Positions 47,628-58,378 of a DNA stretch of 64,000 nt are shown here, piece by piece. The stretch covers positions 78,860,909 to 78,924,908 of the forward strand of contig OY970820.1 in assembly GCA_963853835.1 (NCBI GenBank), read 5' to 3'. Source of the stretch: Calendula officinalis (lineage: Eukaryota > Streptophyta > Magnoliopsida > Asterales > Asteraceae). The notes beneath the pieces were generated by a model. The model had not been told where the DNA came from, did no database searches, and saw only the letters and a list, made by a program, of their open reading frames with translations. Within the stretch, counting starts at the first letter, position 1, and each line of letters opens with the position of its first letter. Both the position numbers and the translations under genes were made by a program.

Positions 47628-48042
47628 TTAATCATATTTGATGTTTTAGTTCAATCACATGTGATTTACAATGCAATCACATGTGATTTACTATGCAATC
47701 ATATGTGATTCACTATGCAATCATATTATGTGTTATTAATAAAAAAAAAATAATAATAATAAATAAAGAAAATAATTTTTTTTAAAAAAATTAAAATTTT
47801 AAAATAAAAAGTAAAAAATATTTTTTTTTCAAAATGACCAAAATACCCTCAATTAAAAAATCAAAATATAAAAAAAATTAAAAATTAATTTTTTTTAAGT
47901 GCCAAATGACCAAAATACCCCTTTATGTATAAAAATATGTGATTAATCTTGACCATTAGATCTTATTGATAAATGATTGAGATTTGTTCATCGGGACTTG
48001 ATAAAAATAGTGGACCTCCTTGAACGATTCTCCTTAAAATTA

Positions 48043-48931
48043 ATATCAATTAACCGTTTTATATTATTTTATCCTAAAGTAATTGATTATTTTCACAATA
48101 TACTTTATAACTTAATAAGTTTTTATATTACTTCTATAATTACCCTCTAGAGCGGAGTTGATTTATTACTCTATAATGTTTAGTGGTAAAACAAAGCATT
48201 GTTCATTATGATTTAAAATGCAGTTTATAAAATAATTTCGTTCCGTTTTCATAGTGGACGAGGCCAAATTATATCTTTAAATAAGGTGATGCCACCTCAA
48301 TAACATTTTTCAAAAGTAACTAGCCTTCAATTTTACAATTTTTACAGTTTTCAATTCGAGTTTTACTATTATTATGATTATAACTCATTTTACTAAAATA
48401 AATTAGATAAATCAAAGACGATTTAAATAAGAATGTTATCAAACGTAAAAAATGTATTTCTTTTAAACTCGCAGCAACGCGGATCCTTCATTCCTCGTTA
48501 TTTATAACTGTAGTTATAGTGTAAAACATAAGTTAGTAGTACATAGGTAAATTTGATGATCTATGGAAAATCTTGTTACTAAGTTTACAAGTTTTTTCAA
48601 GTGATATTTCCGTTATAAGCATTTTCATGAGGTTGCCAAGTTTATGCTCCTGATATAGCGACCTAAGCATTAACCTGACCATTTTCGAAACTTTCCTTGT
48701 CCATCTAATATTGTTAGGAGGGAATCAAACTCGTAACCACTAGAAAAAAAACTATTCAAAAAATCTTACCTACTAGATGAAGGTTTATAACTATACAAGT
48801 TCTTCAACTTAATCGTTATATTAAAATACATATACATGAAGTATCACTATTAAAAGCAGCATTAAATACTACTATTAGTTTTGGGCCGTTTGGCATTTTT
48901 GCTGTATTAGCGGTGGGCCTTCCATTTAACT
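48043..48931. other. AT-rich host DNA, no gene
   Basis: No coding frame, RNA gene or clear transposon ends. GGTGGGCCTTCC at about 48912 occurs again just right of the hAT element at about 52021. Confidence 0.6.
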
Positions 48932-48939
48932 CCTCTACT

Positions 48940-51900
48940 TAGAGGTGCATAAACCGGTTTTTTTGAAAACCGGATCGGTTTTGGTCAACTCCGGTCAAAA
49001 CTGGTTTTGTCAAAACCGGTTCGGTTTTGGAATCGGTTTCACTCAACATATACAAAAACCGGTCAAAACCGGTTCGGACCGGATCGGGTCGGTTTAGACG
49101 GATCGGATCGGTTTGGTCGGATCAGATCGGTTTGGTAGGATCGGATCGGTTTTCCGTTTGAAAACCAGATTTACGGGTTTTTCTTTTTTATTTCTTTTTT
49201 TTTTTGTATTTTTTATGAACAAAATATGTAAAAAGGCAATATAAATCGACTTTAAATCAAGGAAACCATCCAAATACAAGAGTTTTAAATCCAAATACAA
49301 AGAGTTTTAAACATAAATTTAAACATAAACGTAATACAAACTAAACGATACTTATAAGTCTTCATTCTTCATGTCTTCGTCTTCATTCGCCGCCTTCATT
49401 TCTTCATCTTCATTCTTCATCTCGCATGACATTGTTGCGTAGCTCCATGTCGAATTGAAGTTCTTCGAGTGTTAGAGGTACCGACATATGTCCCTCTATT
49501 TCCATGTTATGTAATCGTTCTTCCACGTCCTCCAACTCGGTCTCAAGTGATGCAATATGTTGTAAACGTTCTGCTGCATCGAGATGGTCTTTCAAACAAA
49601 TTATAACTTCAACCGACAAAGGTGTGAGCTTCGATCTCCTGTTTGATATAACTCTACCGCTAAAACTAAAAGCGGATTCCGAAGCTACCGTAGAAGCTTG
49701 GACACTTGGTATGTCACGAGCCATAGCGGAAAGAATTGGAAATTGGATACCCTTTCCTTTCCACCAATCCAAAATATCAAAGTTTGGAAATTCTTCTACA
49801 CTTATAGTTGATAAAAAATGGGTAAGTGTATACCTCCCAAGCTCGCTAGTAGTGGTGTTATCACGAGCTCGTTTGCTATTCTCGTTTTTCAAAGTGTTGT
49901 AGAATCTAACATTTTCATCATAATCCTTATGACCCGAACCAGAGGCCCCATCTTGCATCATGGTACGAATGTGTGTTGTTGGGCCATATTTAGCCAAGTA
50001 AACGTCAAACATGTTTTTCAAACAATTGTTGAAATGTGCAATGGTATTATCAGCAAAATGAACGTCTTCGTCACACAAATTCAAATCGGTACAAATTTGG
50101 GTAAGTAACACCTCAACCCCTGACGTGTTTATCATGGGGTTTATAGCGGCGGCTATTGTTATAACGGGGGCATTTCGGTAAAATATTTTCTAAGTTTTTC
50201 TTTCATCGGTACCACCATTTCTGTAAATGGGTGACCCCTGAATTCAAAGTCATTTATTTTTTAACACATTAAGTAAAGTTGTTTTAACACCAATGGACTT
50301 GTAGGATAGTAAACCCCTGACAAATAAGTTGTTGCATTTTTGAAAACACCAAGTAATTCGGTAGCTTGTTTGATCGTTTCCCAACTAGACTCCTCAAATC
50401 GTACAACACGGTTTCGATCGACTAACATATTATGAAAAACTTTTAAAGATGATTTTTGACGCAAATCACACTCAAACATGTGGCAAGTGGAATTCTAACG
50501 CGTAGGTACGTCCCAATTTGGACCTAACCAATCTTGTCCCGCATCGACACAAAATTTCATATACTTATTATGTCTTAAACCGGTAGTACCAAAAACATCT
50601 TTTAGCATTACTCTAAAAGCGGTTGTTGTTGGTTCGATACAACGTAACCCATCTTGCACAACTAAATTAATAATATGTGCAACACATCGACTATGGAAAA
50701 AAATACCGTTACAAATCGATTTATATTTAATAATTAGTTTTTGAACCGCATTTGTATTGTTGGACGCATTATCAAAAGACAAAGAAAAGATTTTTTACTC
50801 TAATTTATAACTTCTTATAACATAGTCTAAAATTTGGTAAAAATTTTCCCCCGAATGTGGAGCCCCAAATAATTCAAACGCAATCGTACGCTTCATCATT
50901 ACCCAAGTATTGGGATCAATCCAATGAGCGGTAACACAAAGGTACGAGTCATGTGACGCATTTGGAGCGGTCCAAACATCACTAGTTAAATTAACTTCCG
51001 TTTGTAGATTTTCAAAACCTTTTTTTAAATCATCTTTAGCAAGTTTCCACAATTTTATAGCATCACGTCTTAAGATAGTACGACTTACATGGGAATAGCG
51101 TGGTTCCAACTCTTCTTGAATCATACTCGTCAACCTTTTGTTGTCGAAAAAAGTTAAAGGGCAACGCCTCTTGAACCACCAACTTCGCCATTCGCTCACG
51201 AAGCCTACTAGCATCGAAACTAAACACGTTCCCGGAATTTCCCATGGTTGTTTGGCCACTCGTCGAGCCCATTTTCACGACCTTACAACTTTTATTAGCA
51301 TGAGTCCTCAAAGTTGTATTTCCATCTTCTATAAAGAAACGCGAACATTTTTTGCACCGAGCTTTTTCCCCCCATCCAACATCAAACATAAGTCGAAATG
51401 GCACCAAATCTCCGGATTTCTCTTTGAAGGAAGTATCTTAACAACGGTAACGTCGGTAGAAGATTCACCCATACCAACCGAAGGTTGAGAATCCGAAGCC
51501 ATAGCAACGATAACTTGCGTTTTTGAGTGTGGTGTGAGTTTTTAAGCTAGAAATGAGAGTGTTTTGAGTGGTGATTGATCCTTAACACCTAAGGGGTATT
51601 TATAGGTGTATTGGGGACACTAAAACACAAAAAAAGGGCAAAAATTCATCCAAACGGTCAAAAAACGGTAATATTAACGGCTAGTTTCTGGGCAGACCCA
51701 AAAATCGGTTTTTAAACTGGTTTCTAAACCGGTTTTTAATCCGGTTTGTCCAATGGTAAGAAAAATCCGGTTTTTAATGCGGTTTGTCCAACGGCAAGAA
51801 AAATCCGGTTTTTAAACTGGTTTTTTGAAACCGGTTTGTAATCCGGTATGTGCTTGAGATTGAGTGTCCGGTTTTGATCCTACAGTTACGAACTGATCCG

Positions 51901-51974
51901 ATCGTCCGAGTATAAAACCGGTTTTGAAACCAGTTTTGATCCGGTTAAAAAACCGGATCCGGTGTTCACCTCTA
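48940..51974 (-). mobile_element. hAT transposon, full length but decayed
   Basis: A perfect 8-bp duplication CCTCTACT lies at 48932-48939 and 51975-51982. The ends read inwards TAGAGGTGCATAAACCGG and TAGAGGTGAACACCGG. Both subterminal regions are packed with AACCGGTTTT / CCGGTTTTG motifs, the likely transposase binding sites. It carries one transposase gene on the minus strand. About 3.0 kb, normal for plant hAT elements of the RICESLEEPER-like group. Confidence 0.92.
49410..51502 (-). pseudogene. hAT transposase with BED zinc finger (broken)
   Basis: Starts MASDSQPSVGMG at 51502. A BED-type zinc finger follows (CKKCSRFF and LRTHANKSC), disturbed by a frameshift at the G run near 51372. A frameshift near 51140 leads into RYSHVSRTILRRDA and NLTSDVWTAPNASHDS (first catalytic Asp). 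A break near 50790 precedes FDNASNNTNAV (second Asp), and further breaks lie near 50490 and 50140-50260. The C-terminal dimerisation region is well kept: DILDWWKGKGIQFPILSAMA, ARDIPSVQASTVASESAFS, GRVISNRRSKLTP. It cannot make active protein. Confidence 0.88.
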
Positions 51975-51982
51975 CCTCTACT

Positions 51983-52470
51983 CTCCTGCAAGAGGATAGA
52001 ATAGGCCTGCTTCCTTCACGGTGGGCCTTCCTTTTAAAACATCTCCTAAGGCCCAACTCTTAAACTTATTCTACCAGGCAATTCAAAACTCCCTCTTATG
52101 TTTCGTTTTTGAGTTGCTAGTTATAGTACAAGGCAAATCAAATTTTAAGTTATTATAAGAAATAATTACTTTATTCAAATTCAGATTTTGGTTTTATGAG
52201 GAAACATTATAGTTTTATATTTCTAACTGAAATTGTAAAATAATTGTACTTATTCTCATTATAGATTTTGGTTTCAGTTTTTTTGATTTAATTCCGGTTC
52301 CAGAACCGAACACATCTCTAATTCTTCGGGTGTAGGACATTCAAACATGCGACACGAGAAATAACTATGTGTACCCAAGAATGGACCCAAGATTCCAAGT
52401 ATTGAGAGCAAGACTAAAATACGCAATTAATAGGCTACGGACTAAAATTGATTTCACATGTGATTTTATG
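51983..52470. other. Host DNA between hAT elements, no gene
   Basis: No supported feature. The remaining short frames have no recognisable domain. Confidence 0.6.
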
Positions 52471-52478
52471 ACGATGAA

Positions 52479-53004
52479 TAGAGATGTAAACGGGTACGGG
52501 TAATAGCGGGTACTGCAAAACCCGTACCCGTACTCGACCCGATATTCCAATACCCGTACCCGCCCCGTACCCGGTCAAATCCCCGTCGGGTACGGAGAAC
52601 CCGACGGGTACCCGTTCAGTAAAAAAATTAAACAAAATAGCTAAAACATTTAATACTCTTGGTTCGTTCAGGCTTATTTCGTTCAATAAGTAATGGACTA
52701 ACGGGAGACGGGTCAGATTTTAACCATTATTAGATTGGGCTAATGACAGATTAAGAATTGAGTTAAGTTTGGGAAGTGACTAGTGGGCTAAACCTGTATT
52801 AAAAAAATTACACATTAATATATATATTCGGGTCGGGTATAAACGGTGCGGGTATTATAAAACCCGTACCCGACCCGTACCCGCTCTCGGGTATGAAATT
52901 TTAACCCATACCCGACCCGTTACCCGCTTAGACGGGTAATACCCGCCCCGTAAGACTTGGGTACCCACGGGTACCCAAACCTGCGGGTCAAATTTGCATC
53001 CCTA
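52479..53004. mobile_element. Short non-autonomous hAT element (526 bp)
   Basis: Flanked by a perfect 8-bp duplication ACGATGAA (52471-52478 and 53005-53012). Ends read inwards TAGAGATGTAAACGGG and TAGGGATGCAAATTTGACCC. ACCCGTACCC / GGGTACGGGT motifs are repeated many times in both arms, as subterminal sites. No transposase. Confidence 0.88.
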
Positions 53005-53168
53005 ACGATGAAGTGACTGAGTTTCATCATTTACGCATAATAAGAATTATCACTTATGCTTGGGATTCATTGATAAGAACAGAACAGATTGAATGTTTGG
53101 TTGACACACTTTATGTTTGGCTCATTTTAACAAAGGGAAACATGTAGCGAATTGCCATCACATTTGAT

Positions 53169-53802
53169 AAGTGGCGGTAGCAAGGGTGGGCAGGGTAGGG
53201 TGGACGTCTGCCCACCCCAAAAGTTTTCCGATTGGTATAAATTTTTTTATGTATCAACTTATTTTTTACTTTTGCTTATAATCTATGAGCGATTATTAGT
53301 TCACATAGTATATTAGCTTAGTGGTTAACTCATATATCTTAAACATATAACATTAAGTTCAAGTCCCTTTCATATAACTTTTTTTTATTAAATTTATTTT
53401 TTTATTATTTCCTTTTTAATAATCTTTTGCTATACTTTTCATTAAAATTTTCTTTTTTTGACCAATTACCCTCCTTTTTCTTATTTTAAAAATGTTATGT
53501 TTGCAATGTATTTGATTACATAAGTATTTTAACTAGTAACATATTAATCCACATCATTCATATATACATACTTTAAAAAATTTACTTCAATGTTTTAACA
53601 AAATTTATAGTTAGACTGATTAAATTCTTGAATTAACTAACAAGAGAATTTTGATTTTGATTGATTTAGTTTATAATTAGATATTCTTCAAGTTAAAATT
53701 GATCATTTGATTTTGTTTACAATTTAACCTTAAAAAAATATTACTTAATAACCTGACTTCAACTCGAAAATTTCGCCCACCTTTTTCCTGCTACCGCCAC
53801 TG
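53169..53802. mobile_element. Non-autonomous hAT-like element (634 bp)
   Basis: Left end AAGTGGCGGTAGCA, right end inverted CAGTGGCGGTAGCA. Next to the ends are CATTTGAT (53161-53168) and CATTTGGC (53803-53810), an 8-bp duplication with two mismatches. No coding capacity. Confidence 0.55.
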
Positions 53803-53982
53803 CATTTGGCATTTGATCACGGGATTATGCAAAAATACAAGAGAAACTTCGCATACAACATAACACGAAATTAAAGCCGTCACATACTACTTATTACAAA
53901 CATCAGCATATAAACGCTGTTTATTGCAACAACGATTGATGTTGTTGTGCACACAAACTTCATAAAACACAGCCATAAAGCA

Positions 53983-55091
53983 TTACGCGTTACCAAACCG
54001 CTTTTTGAAAAATGCAACAATGTTTTGTCTTGGAGGTAAGGTTTCCTTAACAGCTTGACAGTTGACAAAGTTATCCGACCATTCGGTTAATTTTGGGAAC
54101 TTATCTTTGGTGAGAACTGTTATTCCAGAAGCTTCTTCAACTGCTCCAAGCCAAAAGGCAATGAAAGTAGCAGCAATATCAATCAGGTTAATGTTGTCGC
54201 CTCCAAAAAACTTGTGACCTTTGACAGTTAGTTCCTTTTCTAGCAATGCCAGTTGCTCATGAGCTTCTGCAATAGCTTGCTCCTCTCCTTTGCTGCTGAA
54301 AACCTTGATAACTGCAGGAAGGCACTAAAACACCACATAATATCAAATCAGTTATGAGTAAATAAATAAGAAAGAATTACAAATCTATTCAAGATGGATG
54401 ATAGTGATTAGGTGAAGGGTCCGTTATTTAATTTAAGTGTTAATAATGATTCAACGTATAAACTATAAATGATTCGACTTTCCTTATATATGTCGGATTA
54501 AGAGAAAAAAAGTCAAATAATTTATCCAGATAATTAAGAGTGCTTATCAACGACTCTGCCCGATTAAGTAGGCTTCCTCTCAAAGGGTAATACGAAGGAT
54601 GAAGTCAAAGATGCTTAGAAGTCAAAGGTAGTTAAGCTAGCAAGGTCCACGAGTCTTTGTAATACGAGCCTTAGATCCATATTTTTCATTTAATTCACAA
54701 CATTTCTTCGATCATCTCCATTGTCAAATTACTCACAAGCAGTTGCTAATTAAGAGCGAAATAGAAATGAACATCAAAATGATTACCTTATCATCGATGA
54801 ATTTTGCCCAAAATCGAGCAAGAGCCCTCTCATGAGGATCCTGAGGCAAAATCGGAACTCCTTTCCAGGCATCATTGATGTATTCAACGATGACTCCGTT
54901 ACCGGATTTCCGTTATGAACCAGCACCGGCACCTTCTGATGAACAGGATTGTACTTGATAAGGTCGGCACTCTTGTTGCTGAGGTCTTCTTCGATGTTTT
55001 GGTACTTGACTTGTTTAAGATTCAAAGCAATTTTGACTCTGCAAACGTATGGACTTCCTCCAACGCCGTACAATTTCACTTCATCCGCCAT
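53983..55091 (-). pseudogene. Tau-class GST pseudogene (7-bp deletion in exon 1)
   Basis: Exon 1 is 54787-55091 (305 nt) and exon 2 is 53983-54324 (342 nt); splice sites and intron position match the intact copy, whose exon 1 is 312 nt. The N-terminus MADEVKLYGVGGSPYVCRV is normal. After NPVTES the frame is lost because 7 bases are missing between two TCA triplets (near 54893), just at the glutathione-binding loop. Exon 2 is fully open (FFGGDNINLIDI, DKFPKLTEWSDNF, FFKKRFGNA). The intact exon 2 and splice sites suggest recent loss. An allele without the deletion may exist. Confidence 0.9.
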
Positions 55092-55171
55092 TTTTTGATG
55101 ATCTGATTCAATCAGTAAAACCTAATCTCAGAGTTTGGTTTTCGGGATGGTAAGGTTCTTCGGGGGGACGA

Positions 55172-55182
55172 TGATATAAATA
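55172..55182 (-). promoter_or_regulatory. TATA-like box of the GST pseudogene
   Basis: TATTTATATCA on the minus strand, 81-91 bp upstream of the ATG, in the same position as in the intact copy. Confidence 0.55.
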
Positions 55183-57003
55183 CTACAGGAGGAGTCGTTG
55201 GGCTTGGGCGTGGGCGTTTACTCATGAGATCAGAAAACAATTATGCTGTAAAAACTTGTACCTTATGCAGACCAAGTAATACGATAATATGTAATTGGAA
55301 GGGAAACATTAAAAGTAGTCGGTGTCATTGCTAGAAGGGTTGTTGGAGATTGTGGTGTATATTCAACGTCAATTGACTTAGGTTCACACTGTTTGAATGC
55401 TTTTTATATCATATAAATTAAAGTTAAAATTTAAAAACTGCTATCACACGCAATATGTTCATGTTTTCTTAAACTTAAAACTGCTGGTAGTGGTGTTGAG
55501 CGGCAAATTCAATGGAGGCGGAATGATCGACGGAGTAAGTTAGTAATGGCGGAATGAATAGCAGAGAATTCTGATGCGAGTGAGTTGGTAGAGGTAGTGG
55601 TTAAAGGTAGAATATGATAGAGACTGTGTAAGAATTATAAGAAAGTACTAAGATGTTCATATAGTATAAAGAGATGTTCAAATTGAAATTCCCTTTGACT
55701 TATCAGATAATTTATTTTTCTCCCAAATGTCTCTACATATGTTTCTATTCATTTTATTTATACAACACAATTAAAATTCAAAATATAAAAATATAAAAGA
55801 GAATTAATAGATCTAATATTTAATTATATGAGTTTGACTATAACTAATTATTTTTTTTAATAAAAGATGATATAATTTTAATATTAAATATGAAAGTCTT
55901 ATTTACAATAATCATAAAGGCGATTTTAAAATTATTATTATATGGTCAAAACATTTTTAGTTTTATTAATTAAGGGTAGTTCTTCGAATGCAGTAGTTAA
56001 TTATTGGTTTATGTATAAATTTCAAATTTATATTTTAATATCTTAATGACAATTTTCTAGATTTATTGTTATCATTTTTCTGAATGTAATAAGTATAATA
56101 TTATCGTAACAAAATAACAAATAGTGTATTTACGTGTTTTATAGTAGATGGGTTGTTCTTACCTAAACAAGCATATGTTAATTTCTCAAAAATAATTTAT
56201 GTTAATTTTAGACATGGGCTATGGTATACTTTTACTATACAAATGGGTCCTTCTATTTAAACACTCCTCTCTACCAACTACACACCTTTAATCAAATTTT
56301 ACATACTTTTCACTTTGGAAATTATGTTCAAGATCAATGAAACTTGAGAAATGACATGATATTTATCAATTTTACTTTTTATATTTGTTATTATTTATTT
56401 TTAATTTTTTACCAACGTATGTCTTTATTTTTTAAAAATATTTTAAATAGTTATAAATTTTACTTCTTTTTTATCTGCTTATTTTAAATTAAATATTATT
56501 TTATCATTTATAGCGATTACTGAAAAATGTTAATTTTTCGACAAAAAGTCGTCACCATATTTTTAAATGAAAACTTGTCATATTTATTTAACTTTTTTTC
56601 TATTATTATAAAACATATAAATTATAAATTATAAATTAAAAAAATCAAAGTATAATATAAAATAAAAATAATAAATTAGAAGTTATAAAATAAAAATATT
56701 TAATAAAACTAATAATTACTTAATTAATAAATATTTAATTGTTATCATTTATTAGGGGTGTTTGAATAAATTTGAAGGGTGTCTAAATAAGTAATTTCAT
56801 ATAAATAAAGTAAAAAATATGATTACCGAAGTTGTAGCCTTTAATTTGGGGTTAGGAAAAATTAGCTTACGTAAGCACATACGCAATGGAGAAGATAGCT
56901 TACGTATGCACATACGCATTGCAGATAATGGCATCGTGCTCCCCTCGGATGTTTGCGAACTTTCTAGTTTCTACACAAATGCCCATGATACAATTTTTGT
57001 TGG
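55183..57003. other. AT-rich intergenic region
   Basis: No gene. At 56868-56926 two near-copies of AGCTTACGTAAGCACATACG lie 33 bp apart, each with an ACGT core. A related motif lies upstream of the intact GST (45347). The 64-codon frame across them shows no protein features. Confidence 0.5.
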
Positions 57004-57146
57004 AAAATGCTAATGACAGTTCTTAGGGTTGTCATTAAGAAGACAAAATATATAAAAGACAACCCCTGAATTTTAGGAATATTACTTTTTGAATCAATGT
57101 ACAAGTCTTTTATGTATGTTAATGACGGGCGGTCATTAGCAAAACC
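57004..57146. mobile_element. Small MITE (about 143 bp)
   Basis: Inverted ends: TGCTAATGACAGTTC...GTTGTCATTAA on the left and, read inwards from the right, TTTTGCTAATGACCGCCCGTCATTAA in part. The superfamily is not clear and no target duplication was recognised. Confidence 0.55.
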
Positions 57147-57866
57147 TATTTTTGTTTTATGAAAATCATGGCAACTTTCATCAAATAGAATATAGGTAAC
57201 ATTTTTTAAATAAAAAAGTTATACGTAGTATTCTTTTTACTAAATCCTTTTACTTAATTATTTTATTTATAAAATATTAACGTGAGAATTTAGTAATTAT
57301 TTTTCTTAATATAATTTTTTTAGTTTGGATATAATAACTAAGAAGATTCAATAGAGAATAATATTATTTCTTTTTTAAAAAACATGTTACGGAGTAATAC
57401 TTAACATATGTTTTACACATTTTTACCTTTTAATTTTGTCTTGCATCACAAACATTCTTTTTGCGCTATTTTCCCTAAAATATATTTAAGTTGTCACATT
57501 ATGTTATAGTATATTCATTTTTTATTTATTTTTTTACTATTGAGAGTTTTAATTCATCAAAATATTTCATCATATAGCTTATCTAGTTAACCCTTGGCTG
57601 ATAATATATTTTATTTATTAGATATTTTATATCCACATCATTATATAAGCTAAATAAAAATTGAAAACAGAAAAGTAAACGAAATAGATATACAAAAAAT
57701 AAAGGAGGACTTTATTTTGTCAAAAATTCCTCATTGACGACCAAAGTCGTCCAGTCACTATAACTGAAAGTTGTCACTAGTGATTGTGACGAAAAATTCA
57801 GCTCGTCATCTGTCTTTGTCTCTTATTTACCATTGACTATTTTGTCAACAACTTGACATTTGCATC
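57147..57866. other. Intergenic, no gene
   Basis: AT-rich. Contains GACGACCAAAGTCGTCC near 57737, a short inverted repeat, and CACTAGTGA-like strings that might be an old transposon end. Nothing firmer. Confidence 0.45.
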
Positions 57867-58350
57867 TGTCAGGATCGAATAACTCGAACAAGTTATTGAA
57901 TCACAGATCTACTAACAAAGAGAAGTTACAGTGTATTAACACTCTTGTTATTTGATTAAGAACAATGTAAATTGTAATCGAATGAACAATAGTAAGAACA
58001 CAGTTTATCACAAAAAACTTCAATGTATATTAATCGATGAATCAATACACACACGTACGTTTATAATTCGTAAGGAACTATATATAATAGTCCCTGAAGC
58101 CTAAACTATTAACCTAGTTATTCTAGGAAACGATTACAATTAATTTACAAAAGATAAACATTCTATAACAAACTATACGAAAAACTAGAGCACAATCTGC
58201 ACCAAATATAGACATCAGTAGTAATTAAGATCGTCAGTAGTAAATTCATCATCAGTAATATTTCGTGTTTCTGCCGCATCAGTACTATCTTCCATACTTG
58301 TTGATCATTACTAACTGCAGCATCGGTATTAGAATGTTTATATCCCAATA
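57867..58350 (-). repeat. 3' LTR of Copia F (about 484 bp)
   Basis: Starts on the minus strand as TATTGGGATATAAACATTC, next to the polypurine tract and probably altered from TGTTGGG, and ends GATCCTGACA at 57867. Contains TTACTACTGA motifs that also recur in the leader at 62455-62610. The other LTR is outside the window, so the ends are provisional. Confidence 0.6.
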
Positions 58351-58362
58351 ATCTCCCCCTAA
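58351..58362 (-). other. Polypurine tract of Copia F
   Basis: TTAGGGGGAGAT on the minus strand directly before the 3' LTR, the type usual in SIRE/Maximus-like elements. Confidence 0.65.
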
Positions 58363-58378
58363 ACTTGTTAATTCACCT

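Larger units (their letters stand above)
45855..48033. mobile_element. Mutator-like non-autonomous element with long inverted repeats
   Basis: Flanked by a perfect 9-bp duplication TTAAAATTA (45846-45854 and 48034-48042), the hallmark of Mutator-like elements. The arms are inverted over at least 150 bp: AACAAATCTCAATCATTGAT, TCTAATGGTCATGATTAATC and GGGGTATTTTGGTCATT on the left have counterparts in reverse on the right, with a few mismatches. Further inside, CACATGTGATT motifs recur in both arms. No transposase. Three smaller insertions lie inside. Confidence 0.82.
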
